64,000 nt of DNA. Source: Sphagnum compactum. Its lineage: Eukaryota > Bryophyta > Sphagnopsida > Sphagnales. Below the pieces are notes generated by a model that searched no databases, had not been told where the DNA came from, and worked only from the letters and a program-made list of their open reading frames with translations. The translations under genes were made by a program, and so were the position numbers. Below, in pieces: positions 47,185 to 59,475 of the stretch (its first letter is position 1; every line of letters starts with the position of its first letter). Location: contig OZ234498.1 of NCBI GenBank assembly GCA_965153455.1, positions 15,314,001 through 15,378,000 on the forward strand. Reading direction: 5' to 3'.

Positions 47185-48900
47185 TTTGAGTATTGTTTAA
47201 AGTCAAAACTTGGCTTGCAATTGGCACATGGATCATCATGCCAATTCTTCACAATAGTGATGATCTGGTCCATGTTGTCCACTTGCAAGTGACAACCTTA
47301 AAGCTTTCAACACCCCCAACAAGACTAAAAGCATGTTCAGTTTCTATTTGTGAACCCAGGATTCCAAGAATCTATTTTGCAAGAAAACTCACATTTGAAA
47401 ATTAGCCTTCATACATACACCACCAAGTTAGTGGATCTACACATGCAATTGAAAAAATAAACAACTTGCCTCCCAAATAGAGACAATTCTCTAATGACTA
47501 ATGTTCGAGAAGATTTCTCAATTGAAGCCCAATCCACACATATTTTCTTTGAGCTCCAATCCCACCAATTGTTATAACAACTACAACAATATTGGGGTTC
47601 AAATGTTCAAAACACACCATCAAAAAGCGAAATCACAATCTTGGCATCATATTCAGATGTCAATATGATTACATTCTCACATCCCACCAAATTTTCCACA
47701 ATGCACAAAGCCTTGAAACATGGATCCAACATGATAGCAATCATGTTATGACCTTATAGTGCATAAAAAAACCTCAAGAAATCCAAAAAAGGTTGATCAC
47801 TTTTATAACCTCAAGTCACATATTCCTATGCAAAAGAAAAATCTCTACCTCAAAAAGGTTAGAGACTTTAAACAAACTAAATAGCTATAACGATTTAACT
47901 TCCATGTTCATAATCAAGGTGATAGGTATTGTCAAGGTGTTTGGCAACAACCAATGGCCCTTGGATTGATTTAGCACACATGTTGAAACAATAGGATTCA
48001 AAGCAAATGTGATTACCTTAGCAACAACCCACACTTATGTTTTAAGAACCTTCTATTGTAAAGCCACAAATTTATGTCTGCCATAATAGAAAATAATGGC
48101 ATTCTTAAATTCCAAAATCCTTTCAAACATAATGACCTTGTTAATGAATCTTATATTCACATGAGTTTTTAATTTTTAGTGTCACATCCCACTTTTAGCA
48201 CAAGTTTGTTCCCATTCCTACCTCCTTTTCCCCAACTTTTTTGTCCAAGTAATAGTTTTATGTAAACCAAATTAGACATCCTTCACACTCACATGTTACA
48301 ACCCAACAAAAACTTTATTGTCATTTGTAGCATATTAACAAGCTTTAAACATCACATGCCCAAAGCATGTGCCCTCATAAACCCTGAAAATCTTCAAAGG
48401 TTCACAATCAATGATAGAATGTAAAGTTGCTACCATAACTGGCAAATTAATGCCCATCTTTTACAAAGGCAATCACTTGATGCAAAAAATCAAACTTTTC
48501 CAACAAAGATTAGAGTTGTGTAGCCATGGACTGCCCAATCATCTCATTCACTTCAAATAGCCCCATAGTGACATGCATGGGGACCCAAGTGTCATTCAAA
48601 AATTTATAACCAAAGTGAGAGTATCCACACCATCATGGGACATCCACAAATCACAACTAGCAAACCTTACTATTGTAGATGCAAGACTTGGCATAACATG
48701 TTGGTCCATGGTCTTTTTGACCATGGCAAGCAACATTCCTTCCACAAAAGAAGATCTAGATGGGGAAACCACACAAGGGCATTGGCTTAGAATTAACCTT
48801 CAAGGCCAAATGTTTTTACAACTTGAAAAACTTGTAACCCTTGTAAATACAAATAACCAATTTGAATGTCAAAAATGATCACATAGAACTTGTCTATGTA
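47185..48900 (-). pseudogene. Decayed hAT-superfamily transposase, copy A
   Basis: On the minus strand, near 48720-48600, the frame gives KKTMDQHVMPSLASTIVRFA followed by CDLWMSHDGVDTLTLVIN. This is the hAT catalytic-domain block with the D-x-W-M-S motif. Near 47370-47190 frames give ILGILGSQIETE and, after frameshifts, NMDQIITIVKNWHDDP-like sequence, the C-terminal hAT dimerisation region. Stops and frameshifts separate the parts. It is the same family and orientation as copy B, about 2.9 kb away. No terminal repeats were found by eye. Confidence 0.7.
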
Positions 48901-49364
48901 TAAATTGCCTTTGGCATAAAAATATTGTTCAAAAAACTACATGTATATGTTGTAATCTTTCTTCTATCACTAATTATTAACTACCAAATTTAATGTAACT
49001 GATTTAATTAAAAAAATTGCAACCTAAATGATCCACCAATTTGGATTTTTTTATGCTTGATGCCATAAGAACTGGTTAGTTCCTTGAGCTCCAGCTTGTG
49101 CAAAACTAACATTAAACCTTGACAGTAAGTGCAGAATGCATTTTTAGATTCTCTTAAACATACACACAATGAAACAAAAACCTTCAAACAAACATGCATT
49201 CAAGTTCATACAAAAATTGATGTTGCACATTGAGTTTCACTCAACATAATCACATCAAAATATTTTGCAATTCAACAACTTTGCATCAACATAATAAAAA
49301 TCAAAGAAGTAACTACACCACACACCCAAATCTGCACAAATCATGTACATTCAATTTTAGCTAG

Positions 49365-49745
49365 GGCAATCAATTGGATGCTTATTGAAATAATGGAAGC
49401 AAAAACACATTCAATTAGACCTAAAACAATGGGAGCAAAAATTATACAAAATCAATTGGACCTAAAAAATGGTAGCAAAAACACATAATCAATTGGACTT
49501 TAAAATAGTGGGAATCAAAACATAGATTCACAATTGACATAGAATCAAATGGAACCTTGTTGAAACAATGGGAACAAAATCACAATTTTTTTAAAATCAA
49601 CAACTAACATAGAATCAATTGGACCTTGTTGAAACAAGGGGAGCATAAACACAACCATTCAAGAATAAGAACCAAGACATAATCAATTGGACCCTTGCTA
49701 AAATAGTTGGACCAAAAACAAAATCTTTCAAAACTAACATAAACA
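49365..49745. repeat. Degenerate tandem array with 'caattggacc' core
   Basis: The phrase 'atcaattgga(c/t)', 'ctt(g)ttgaaa(c/t)aatggg', 'agcaaaaacaca' recurs near 49370, 49410, 49458, 49488, 49545, 49613 and 49681. Spacing is 30-70 bases with substitutions. It lies between the two hAT remnants and is non-coding. Confidence 0.75.
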
Positions 49746-49999
49746 TCAAAATACATTGACATCAAGGACTCATAGACAATGCAAATCAACATAAACACCA
49801 TAAACCCCTATTTCTTAACATTGACCTATATTATGAAGGTCTTAAGATTTTAGGGTGTTTCATGTTTTTTATAGACCTTTTCTCATCACTGAGGCACTCT
49901 ACCCTGAGGGGTTAAGGTAGTTGCATTGGGGGCCTCTTTTTTGCTCCTCTAACATAGTTTGGTTTCCAAATTATTTTGCACCATTCAACATCACAAGTT

Positions 50000-52310
50000 G
50001 AAACAACATGTCATTCTTTTTCAAACAAATTAAAATTAGCAATCAAATCTTCATTTTTAAAAACCATACCATCTTCAAAATTGAGGAATTTTTCAAATGA
50101 TTTAGGCCCATTTGTGCATCCGAATCTAAGATCATCTAGCCAAATTTTCATAATTAAAACCAATTTATCTAGATTTTCAATCTCAAACTGACAATGCCTC
50201 AAACTTGTGATGACCCTTATCATATTGAAAATCCTTTCAATTTCGATTTGGGAACCAACAATTCCCATCATTTTCCGTGTAAAATAAATGAGATTTGGAA
50301 ATTGTTGCTCATGTTCTGGCCACTAAGTAAATGGATTGAAAGGATCTATTGGCATTGCAGTCCTCCTAAAAAGTGACAGTTTAGCTCTAATGAGCCCCAT
50401 TGTAGTTTCTTCAATAGAAGCCAAGGATCCAAATACACCAAGCCTAACCATTGTAAATGCAACAGATGTAACAATTGTTAAATTTGGTGTGAAGGCATGA
50501 TAAACAGTGAATAAGCGTGGCATTAAAATCTTTTTATCATAATTTGTAGCAACATGCATGGCCAATTCAAGGCCAACATAATCTTTAATGAATTGCAGGT
50601 TTTAAAATGTGGGTCAAACATAAAAACCAACATATTATGAGCATGACGAGGCTAAAATGATGATGCAAAGACCAAAAAAGGCTACAACACACCAATAACT
50701 TCAGCTTGCATCCATATCCAGGATGCAATAGTTCAAAATCAAAATCACCAGCCTACACCAATAATCACAATTAGATAGTTAGATCATGTTTTTGGAAGAA
50801 AACAAATTAAACCTTAGGCAAAAAAATCCAAAAGTAATCAAACCACGTACTTGCATAATTCATTTGTGTTGGAATTGGTGTTGTACATCATAACACACAT
50901 GGTTACAACAATAGAAATAACATCTAACAATAACCAATACCCTTGAGATTGGTTCAAAACACATTAGGTGACCACTGGTGTTAGAATTTGTGACACTTTC
51001 TGTGCCATAGACCATGTTTGGGGAGATGGTATTATGTTTTGCAAAGCAATGGTTTGATGTGAATAACAAAGGTTTATGGCATGTTTGAACTCCAAGGTTG
51101 GTTTGAATAATATCACCTTAGATGCAAACCGAGTCTTAAAACGAGTTTTTAAATTTCGGGGGTGAAGAAATGCATTTGTACAAGCCTTAACCCACTCCTA
51201 TTTGCCCTTCCCACATTTTTTTGGTCTAAACAATTATCTTTTGAAGAGAAGATTGAGCCTCTTTGATTTAAACGTCCTTCATGCCACCACACATTTTCAA
51301 ATCATTTTATAGCATACTAACATCACTTGGACATGGCATGCCCATAACAATTAGCAGCATAGGGTTGTGGTAAATAAAGAGGAGAACATGATACAATGTT
51401 TATTAAGGTTGTTGTTAGGGTGTTCAGATTAGCACCTTCATCTTTAACATATGCTATGACTTTGTCCAACAAATTGTATCGAGCAAGCAGATCTTTGAGT
51501 TGAACATCCATGGTAGTCCTGAAGTTTCATGAACTTCAAAAATTCCCATAGTAACATGGCAAGGTTTCCATTTTTTGTTGATGTAATTCACAACTAGAGC
51601 AAATGTATCGAAACCTCCTCAGGACATCCAAATATCAAATGTGATTATAACTGTAATGGCATCAATAAGAGTAGGAAGAACATGGTGTTCCATGGTTTTG
51701 TTGACCATGGATAGGATTACTTCGTTACTAAGTTGTTGTCTACTAGGAAAGGTAATTTGGCCACATTGATGAAGGACAAGCCTTCTTAGCCACACATTTT
51801 CAATGGAATTCAATGGTTGGTAACCTTTAATGATGTACAAGATCAAATCCTCAAGAAACAATTCTTGAGTAGGGTCAAAAGTTTTGTATGGTGCTCCAAA
51901 GCTGAAGAAATCAGCAATGGAGGTTGTTTTTTTCCACTTTTTAGAAGTTTGATGAATAGTAGTTGTTGTGGTATTAATAGTTTGTCGTGTGTTATACTAC
52001 TTCAACACTGCATAATGCTCAGAGGCCACATGTCGACTCATGACAGTTGTGCCATGGTCTTTGTTATACATAACCAATCCTTTCCAATTTTGAATAAAAC
52101 TCTTTCCTACAACTTCCTGTTGGATGTTATGATACACAACACATCTCATTTGTTGAGACTTAGAATAATCTACAATAACAGTATGGTCATTAACTTAAAA
52201 ACATGCACACATACTTGTTGTTTTATTCCAAGTGAGCTAAATTTTTTGGTTACATTCCAATTCCACAAACAACTTTTCATTATGTGCCTATTCTTTAGTT
52301 TGTAACAACT
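50000..52310 (-). pseudogene. Decayed hAT-superfamily transposase, copy B
   Basis: On the minus strand the order is that of a hAT transposase. About 51861-51620 gives NKTMEHHVLPTLIDAITVII then FDIWMS. After an in-frame stop, GGFDTFALVVNYINKKW, CHVTMGIFEVHETSG follow. About 51511-51323 gives LLARYNLLDKVIAYVKDEGA and ends ANCYGHAMSK. About 50260-50050 gives the dimerisation block GSQIEIERIFNMIRVITSLR, then ENLDKLVLIMKIWLDD. Several stops and shifts show it is dead. The N-terminal BED finger is not clearly preserved. Confidence 0.8.
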
Positions 52311-52599
52311 CTTCTTTGTCCTCACCAAGGTCACTATCAGCGAGCTCACTATAACCTGCTTTAGATTGGATCATACCGTCACCACTCCCAACCCCAACTT
52401 CACCATTGCAAACACTTGTACAATCAACAACATGCAAAAGAAAACCTTGTGAAACTTCTATAGCCCCATTCAAAAAAATGTCAAGTTCTAAGTTCATTGT
52501 CAATTGACCTTGAAAACTAAACCAAGTACGTTCTATTATGAAATCAAAACAAATAAAGAGCATATAAATCACCAGCAACATTATTTACCAAATTTGCAA

Positions 52600-53080
52600 T
52601 GCAAACCTCAAGTTATTGCTAGCAATGTTCATGAATGTTCAAAAAACATCACAAACAAGTGCCAAACAAATCACCAAAATTGCAGTGCTCACAAAACTTT
52701 GGTCATGTAAATCCAGTGGTCATGAAGTAGCACATAGATCACTGGCACCAAACTTTTCACCATTGAAACAAATTTACTAATGCTCGTGAACGAAACAAGT
52801 GCTAAACGAAGCATCGAATTTGGAATGCTCACGAAACACCTTATAAATCTAGTGTTCACAAAACAAAGCATAGATCACCAGCACCAAACCTTAAACCCTT
52901 GAAGTAAAACAATGTTCACAAAACACCCAATAGATTCAGTGCTCACAAAACAACAAATCCAATGCTCACAAAGCACGACACACACCACTACTGCAACATT
53001 CACAAAGCACCAGGAAAAACAATAGGAGCAATAAATAATGTTCATGAAAATTTGTTGAACAAAACATTGCATAGATCACA
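52600..53080. repeat. Degenerate tandem array with 'atgctcacaaaa' core
   Basis: Variants of 'a(a/g)tgctcacaaaaca' with 'accaaacc' and 'catagatcac(c/t)' recur near 52620, 52684, 52775, 52829, 52854, 52910, 52940, 52961 and 53000. Irregular spacing and divergence suggest a decaying minisatellite. It is non-coding. Confidence 0.65.
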
Positions 53081-53459
53081 CAATTAATGAAAGAAAAAGA
53101 ACAAAGTAGATAACAAAGTCACACAACCTAGGAACTTATGAAGCAAGAAGAACAAACTTGCACAAAAAAACTCACTTGTTTACATCAATGCAAAGTTGGT
53201 TGTTGGTTGCCAATGACAAAGAAAAGCTACAAATTTCAATGCTCCTTTCCTAACACTCCTTTCCAACGTAGGGGATGCAATTCAACATCAAACTAGAAAC
53301 CAGCCCTAACATTTCTAACCTAATGCTAAAATTTCTAACCCTAAATCCTTATGCATTACACAGGCTCACTATGAAAGAAGCCCACCTGGCAAGGCATTTT
53401 GTGAGTTTTTCAAAACACATGCCTGGCTATGGAAGGGCATTGCATGTGTATAGGAGAAG

Positions 53460-53600
53460 CAAGGCCTGCCCAGGTAGGGTATAACTCTTTTTTTTGTTGA
53501 CCATTGCCCGTCGGTCAGGGCACACGATACCCGTGTTGATGCCCTGGTTGATACCCGGACAGGACCTACATACCCGGCCAACACTGGTGTTGACTTGGAA
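53460..53600. repeat. Dispersed repeat fragment with 'gttgatacccgg' and 'ccaacactgg'
   Basis: 'ggttgatacccggacagg' (53546-53563) and 'acccggccaacactgg' (53571-53586) echo 'gttgatacccgaccaacactgg' at 18372-18393, and more weakly 27882-27902. The shared words suggest pieces of one element family. Confidence 0.5.
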
Positions 53601-53694
53601 AGCACGTTATGCGCTGGAAACTGTCTTGTTTTTTTTTCGTTGACGAGAATAGAAAAAAGAAATTCTGGAATTCTGGAAGAACTCTGGCAGGGTA

Positions 53695-53920
53695 AAATGA
53701 CGGGTGGGGTCGGTAATCGACGACCGGTCGGTTCGGTAATCAAACACGGATCTAGGACGGATCGGGTGGGTCGGGTGCGAAATCGAGGACGGTTGGGGTC
53801 GGTAATCGAGGACGGGTCGGGTGGGAAATCGACGACGGGTCAGGTCCGTAATCGAGGACGGGTCGGGTGGGTAATCGACGACGGGTGGGGTTGGTAATCG
53901 ACGGGTCGGTACACGCGGCC
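53695..53920. repeat. GC-rich minisatellite, 'cgggt(c/g)gg..ggtaatcga(c/g)gacgggt' units
   Basis: At least eight copies of a 22-30 base unit, 'ggtaatcga(c/g)gacgggtcgggtggg' and close variants, run through this interval. GC content is far above the flanks. Many CG dinucleotides remain, which is unusual if the array had long been methylated. It ends about 840 bases upstream of the TMEM230-like start codon. Confidence 0.85.
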
Positions 53921-54254
53921 CGAAGAAACAGCGGTCATCGTCTTCTTCCTTTTTGTCAGCTCTGGTGTCCGAGAGACTGCAGAGCAATCTTTTCCATTTG
54001 CCTTTTCCTCTCTGCACACTCTCTTGCCTTTTTTCCTCTGTTCATTTGCTTTCATCACGTTCGTTTTCTCCCTCCCTCTATTACTTATAAGTTAGTCTCT
54101 GTTTCTGTAGCTTTTATTTGAACTTTTCCGCCCATTCTTCTTCACAACTCTTAGAGAGAACAACTCCTTTTTTGAAAAAAATCCTCTTTTTTTTCTGTAG
54201 TGTGTGTGTGTGTGTGTTTTTTTTTCTCTTGCGTTTGCGCACGTGTGTTAGAGC

Positions 54255-54280
54255 GTCTGTCTGTCTGTCTGTCTGTCTGT
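54255..54280 (+). repeat. (GTCT)n microsatellite
   Basis: Six tandem GTCT/CTGT units sit just after a (GT)n run near 54199-54217. Both lie in the probable promoter or leader of the TMEM230-like gene. Confidence 0.9.
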
Positions 54281-54319
54281 CCAACGTAGTAGCAGTAGCA
54301 GTGGTGGTGGTTTGGAAAT

Positions 54320-54754
54320 GATCATCACCTGTTGTGAAGGATATTGGCCGATTCGATTCTGGAGGAAGTTTCTCGCACGTTGTAAGTAATTTGCTCTTTT
54401 TTTTCCCTGTTTTGTACTCCTTCGCTTCATGCTGTTGAGCCGCGTCGGAGGGAAACACGTGAGAGGAAGGACGATTGCTGTTGGTATTTCTTGCTCCACC
54501 CCGTGTTTGTTTGCTTTTAATGGATGAATTGGAGGAAATGTATTCATTGTGAAGAAGTTCGCTTTAAGAAGGTTTCCAAGTCTGGCTTCATCTTCAAGAC
54601 TTCGGGACTCATCGTAGTAGCAGGAGGAGGAGGTGAGGGTTTCATTGAGGTGTTTTGTTTATTGAGGTTTTCTCCAGGAAGACGTTATTACTTGTTCCAA
54701 ATAGGTTGTTGAGAAGGGCTAGAGAAAAAGCGAGAGAGAGAGAGAGAGGGGCAA
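54320..54754 (+). other. Probable 5' UTR with leader intron of the TMEM230-like gene
   Basis: A donor-like 'gtaagtaat' at 54382 and an acceptor-like 'ttttctccag' ending at 54677 could bound a leader intron. A purine-rich leader with a (GA)n run (54733-54748) follows to the ATG at 54755. This is inference from splice signals only. Confidence 0.35.
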
Positions 54755-55329
54755 ATGGAAGAACGTCCTCATGTGCGTTACTCAGCGTTGTCGTCGATGC
54801 AAGACGACCACAGAGATCGGCCACTGAAAGATCGGCGTGGAACAACAACAACGTCGTCGGCTCACGAAGATTTGCGCTACCGGTTTGAGCTTCACGAGGA
54901 TGTACCGTGGAAATCGATAGCACTGGCTCTGTTTCTTCTAGCCTTCGGATCACTGTTCCTTGTGATCTCCCACTTCATTTACACGGAGCACATGGGAGGC
55001 GATTCTTCCCAGGCTTATGGGTTCTTGGTTCTAGGAGTTCTCCTCTTTCTTCCCGGTTAGTTCACACGGCTCCATTCTCTCTGTGGAAAATTTTCACCTC
55101 TTATTCTGAACAGGCTTTCTTAGACCTGCACATTTAAGGTTTTTTCTCTCTGGAGCTCTTGCTGGAATTGCGATTTCTGCATCTCTCTCAAATGTGTTTC
55201 CGTAACACGTGTGCTGAGTTTTGATTCTTTGATGTGCATTCCTGGACAGGTTTCTATGAGACCAGAATAGCTTACTACTCATGGCGGGGATACAAAGGTT
55301 ACTCTTATTCTCGCATTCCTGCGTACTGA
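54755..55329 (+). CDS. TMEM230-like (DUF872 family) two-helix membrane protein
   Basis: Two exons, 54755-55055 and 55250-55329, joined at phase 1 by a GT-AG intron, give 126 residues. The N-terminal 50 or so residues are charged, with no signal peptide. Helix 1 is about residues 53-74 (SIALALFLLAFGSLFLVIS). After HMGGDSSQAYGF, helix 2 is about 87-105. The family signature follows: LFLPGFYETRIAYYSWRGYK and GYSYSRIPAY, close to the FLPGFYxTRIAYxAYxGYxGF of plant and animal TMEM230 homologues. In animals TMEM230 is a synaptic and endosomal vesicle protein. A role in endomembrane trafficking in plants is inferred by homology. Plant homologues are usually 110-130 residues. A second in-frame ATG exists at codon 15. 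Confidence 0.9.
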
Positions 55330-58300
55330 AAAAAAGGATTTGCATAAAGGTTTGCAGGAGTGTGCTCTTTCTCACAATACTTGCAGCCAGGCAATGGAAT
55401 CAACTGATGGGTGGGTGGAGAGGGACATGATGATCTGCTGCCTATCCATTGGGGACAAGAAACCAAGCAACAAGGACCTAGTGGTAAATCTACTACAATA
55501 CTTCGTTTTTTTTCTATGTTATTTTGGTCCAGTTGGGCAACAATTGCACCCAGGCCAGAAAAAAAAAAGGTGTGAATAACAGAAGCTTTTTGATCTGGTT
55601 AGGTATTGCATATCCATCTGCGGTAGGTAATGCAAATCCTGACAGAACTCACAAAATACAAACAGTTTTGATTGCTTTTCTTTTTTTTTCACTAAACTAC
55701 TCACTGAGGAGGAACCTTTTTTTTCCCTCCCCCCTTTTTTCCCCCTTCGGCCCTGCTAATATGGCCTTACAACTGATAGGGTTGGTAGCTTGCTTGAACT
55801 GTAAAGCTGTATTTTGGTCAACATTTTCAAAATCGATGGTACAATCTTTGTTTATTTCAATTTGGAGATAGATTTCAAACTTTATTGCCCTTCTGAAGTT
55901 GAGATGATCATGAAGTTGGTGTGTACCTGCCACCACTGTTGTTTGCTGGTTCTTTCAAAGCTGTTTTTTCCTAGGTAGGCGCTTGCTGTATTGATGTATA
56001 AACAAACCCTCATTGTTTCTGCAGAATGCAGCAGATAATTATTATCTACTTTCTGAAAATGGTAGTAATCCAATTTCTTTTGCTTGTCACATTATCTTTG
56101 TTTATTTCACATCTTTTGGAGGTTAGTGATCGAAGGATATGCCCATTTTATGTACTACATGGGAGGAAAGCTCATAACAGTGTGTTTCTGAGCTTCACAT
56201 TTCTTTCTAACAGCAAAGAAGGAACAAGGTTTACAGAAATCATCTTTCCTCTCCTTTGCATATAATATATGAGTGGTACATATGTATATATGCTGCTGAC
56301 ATCTCTCTCTACTCTAGTTCATGTAATTGTAAAACATTCACATGGGTGGTTCCTTTTACCGAAATGTAATGAGTTTGAAATTGGAAAAAGAAGAAATCCG
56401 TTTACAGAGTATCTTTCCCCTCTCATTTCGATCAAGAAGGATCTTTTTTCTTGCTGTCTTCTCAACTTTCAGAGAACTAAATAATAAACACCTGCAACTG
56501 ATTGCGATCATAAAAATGAATGTGTAATTGGAAGTGAAGTATTGGAGAAGATAATGTATTCTCAAAGGAGAACAACCAACAGAATGAAGAAATGAAAGTA
56601 ACAGTTGAAGTTTCATAACAAAATCAAACGAAAGGAAGAAGATGCAGGAACTAACAAAATGAAAAAGCTGCAGAAACTACAAAACTTTTAGGGTAAAAAA
56701 ACCAAATGCAGAAAACTTATGTAAGACAGATGTAAACAAGTATAGCCCAAAATAAACAGAGATGACATAAATGCACAAAAGCTTTGAAGTAAAACTATGA
56801 ACACTTCTTCACAAAATATGAAAAATGTGAAGAAGTTCTGTGCATTATCTGAGGCCAATGAATAATATTTTGAAACTTATCCAAAACCATGAAAACAACA
56901 TGTATATGTTTGTATACCACTCAACAAGGAATGTAATGCAAGCTTTGAAATTTTGTAAATAGGGCATTGAAAGAGTATATACCAATAGTTGGTAACAAGT
57001 GAAGAGAGAAAACTATAGAATGTGGAGAGAGAGAGAGAATGCAAATCTGAAGGAAAAATATTGTTGACATTAAAACTCTGGAGAAGAAAGAAGTTTTGAA
57101 AGTTGAGCTACTACTTACTACAACTGCAGATCTGTGTGCAGGCAACCTGAAACCCTGAGCCTGAAACCCTAGAAGAAAGAAGAAGAAGAAGAATATTTGA
57201 GGAAAAAAAGAAAAGAGAAAGGGGGGGTTTTGAACTATGAACTCGTGGGCACAATTTTAAAAACTAAAAAGAACGAGTTGGTGTTTAGTACTTTTACTCA
57301 TGTGAGTGACGGCTGCAGTTGCTCCCGACTTGCTGGCTGGCTGGCTGGCTGTCTGTGTATATATGTGTGTCTGTCTGTCAACAACAACAACAACAGGAGG
57401 AGATCTTTTGGAAAATCAGATGTGGAAGAAGGCCCCACTTCTGTCCTCTTGTAAGTTAATGCGCTTTCAGTGACATGCGATTTTGGAAAGGAAGGCAGAA
57501 TCGTCCTTCATGGATCGCCCAAATCTTTGTAAGGCAAAAAGAAGATCGTCCTTGACGATCGGGACAAATCCTTCTTCCTCCTTCTCCTCCTCCTTCTCCT
57601 CCTCCTCCCTCCTCCCGCTCTTTTGAAAAACTGGCCGCCGGCGCCGGCTCCTCACCCCCTCCATTTCCTTTCCCTTCCCTTCCCTTCCCTTTCCGCCGTC
57701 ACTTCCCACCCTCCCCCTTCCCAACGGTCAGCGTGAACCAGTAAAACCCCATGGATGGATGAATTATGGATGGACAGAAAAAAATCCCCTTTTCCATTGG
57801 GTTCCAGTTCCTGCATTACTTAACCATTGTGATTAAATTTTGAGGATTTCCCATTTTTGACAAATGATATATTCCCAGAATATTCCATCAGGAATGGACG
57901 GAGATGGATGAATGAATCATGGATGGACAGAGAAAAAACAATCCTTTCCATTGAGTTTCAGTTCCCACATTAACTAACTATCATGGTTATCGATTTACCG
58001 ATTTGTTATACGGTGGTACCTTAGCCCCACTTCAAACAAATGTTTGTTGAATAATTAATTAATTAATTTTGAGGATTTTCATGAGCCAAATTCAACTTTT
58101 TTGCTTTTTAAAAAAAATTTCGAAAAGTCAAGGACTTGAAATTGAAAATTGAGATGGCATGCAACCATTGCACAAAATTTATGATTTAATCATATATTTG
58201 ACATGTACAATTTATTCTTATAATATATATATATATATATATATCTTTGAATTTTATAATTTATTTATATATCAATTTCAATGATGATTTAAAACTATGT

Positions 58301-58860
58301 AAAGTTTAATAATTATCCAATCTACATGAATATGAATTTTTTTCAAACAAATGTAAATTAATTTTGATAATTTTTTTATGTGACATATTCGTGACCTCAG
58401 GATGAGTTAAAAGTGTTTAATTATTCCTTTTTCACTTTCAAATGTTGATATATTAATTCATATTTTTTATATGTCATTCTTGAATATATATATTATATCA
58501 CACTATGTAAATTATATCTAAAACATTTAATCCCAAGTGAAGTTTAAAATTGACAAAGTGTGTTATTTAATTAAGAAGGGTTACAGAGAGTAAAAGAAAG
58601 AAATCCATAAACCCTTAAACCCTAAACCCACTCACTTATTAAAAATTAGAAGAAAGAAATCTATAAACCCTAAGAAATCTATAAACCCTAAACCCACTGC
58701 TCAGTTCAGTTATGAGATTAGAAGAAAGAAATCCAGGGAATCAATCCCACCACATTCCATTAATTAGGGCTGATGGAAACTGGAAGTATCTTGATGATTT
58801 ATTAGGGCATGTAGATTTGATTGAATTCCAGGAACAGCATCTGCCATTAGGGAAACACAA
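55330..58860. other. Spacer, no gene recognised
   Basis: The TMEM230-like 3' UTR lies at the start. Between 57570 and 57720 there is a CT-rich block ('tcctcctcc', 'cccttcccttc'). A repeated pair 'gaatggacggagatggatga' / 'ggatggatgaattatggatgg' lies near 57750 and 57892. Telobox words 'aaaccctaaaccc' occur at 58618-58692, and a (TA)n run near 58224-58244. No conserved coding frame was found. Confidence 0.5.
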
Positions 58861-58867
58861 TCTTTCT

Positions 58868-58899
<32 letters not shown>

Positions 58900-58910
58900 C
58901 ACACACAAAC
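58868..58910. repeat. (CA)n microsatellite, interrupted
   Basis: Alternating CA over about 43 bases is interrupted by 'caaac'. Confidence 0.95.
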
Positions 58911-59315
58911 AGGCACCTACCCATTCTACAATAAATAATACGACACTTGCTTCCAAAGCTTGAAAACCAGCAACTGGAAGTGAAGTACATGCTACTAAGC
59001 TAGCTACTAGTAGTAGTAGTAGTAGTCTAGTGAGAAACTCTTTGATGCAACAGAAGTAAAATCTCCCCATCTGCTGTGGGTTTTTAATGAAAGCTGATGC
59101 CCCCACTTCCTTCTTCTCCATCCGAGCCCCTTCCCTCATTGTCATAAGAGATTTAAGCTGGGAAGCTGTGCTGCTGATAGATATTGCTGCTGCGCTGCAG
59201 TAGTAAGGCTAGCAGAGAGAGAGAGGGGCAGGGATGACTTCTGAACTGGTGGGCTGCTAAGTATATATATATACATGCAAGTAAGTAAGTACCTTTCAGT
59301 AAGTACTTCACAAAA

Positions 59316-59373
59316 TGAAAACCAAAGTGGGCTGGGCTTCAGTGCACGGATCCCCAGCCCACTTTGGTTTTCA
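59316..59373. repeat. Perfect inverted repeat, 21-bp arms (first of a pair)
   Basis: The arm 59316-59336 ('tgaaaaccaaagtgggctgg' plus g) is the exact reverse complement of 59353-59373. The loop is 'cttcagtgcacggatc'. It ends 6 bases before a second, longer palindrome. Confidence 0.9.
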
Positions 59374-59379
59374 GTCAGA

Positions 59380-59475
59380 GATGGAGAATGGATGGATGGA
59401 TGGATGGATGTTGGTTTCACTTCTCCTCACAGAAGTGAAACCAACATCCATCCATCCATCCATCCATTCTCCATC
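59380..59475. repeat. Perfect inverted repeat, 45-bp arms (second of a pair)
   Basis: The left arm 59380-59424 contains 'gatggagaat', five GGAT units and 'gttggtttcacttct'. It is the exact reverse complement of the right arm 59431-59475. The loop is six bases ('cctcac'). Perfect pairing over 45 bp implies a recent event or ongoing correction. Confidence 0.95.

Noticed and set aside
57467-57724. 85-codon minus-strand frame with Gly/Arg/Glu-rich sequence
   Set aside because: It reads a CT-rich low-complexity block. There is no conserved motif, and the frame runs over simple repeats.
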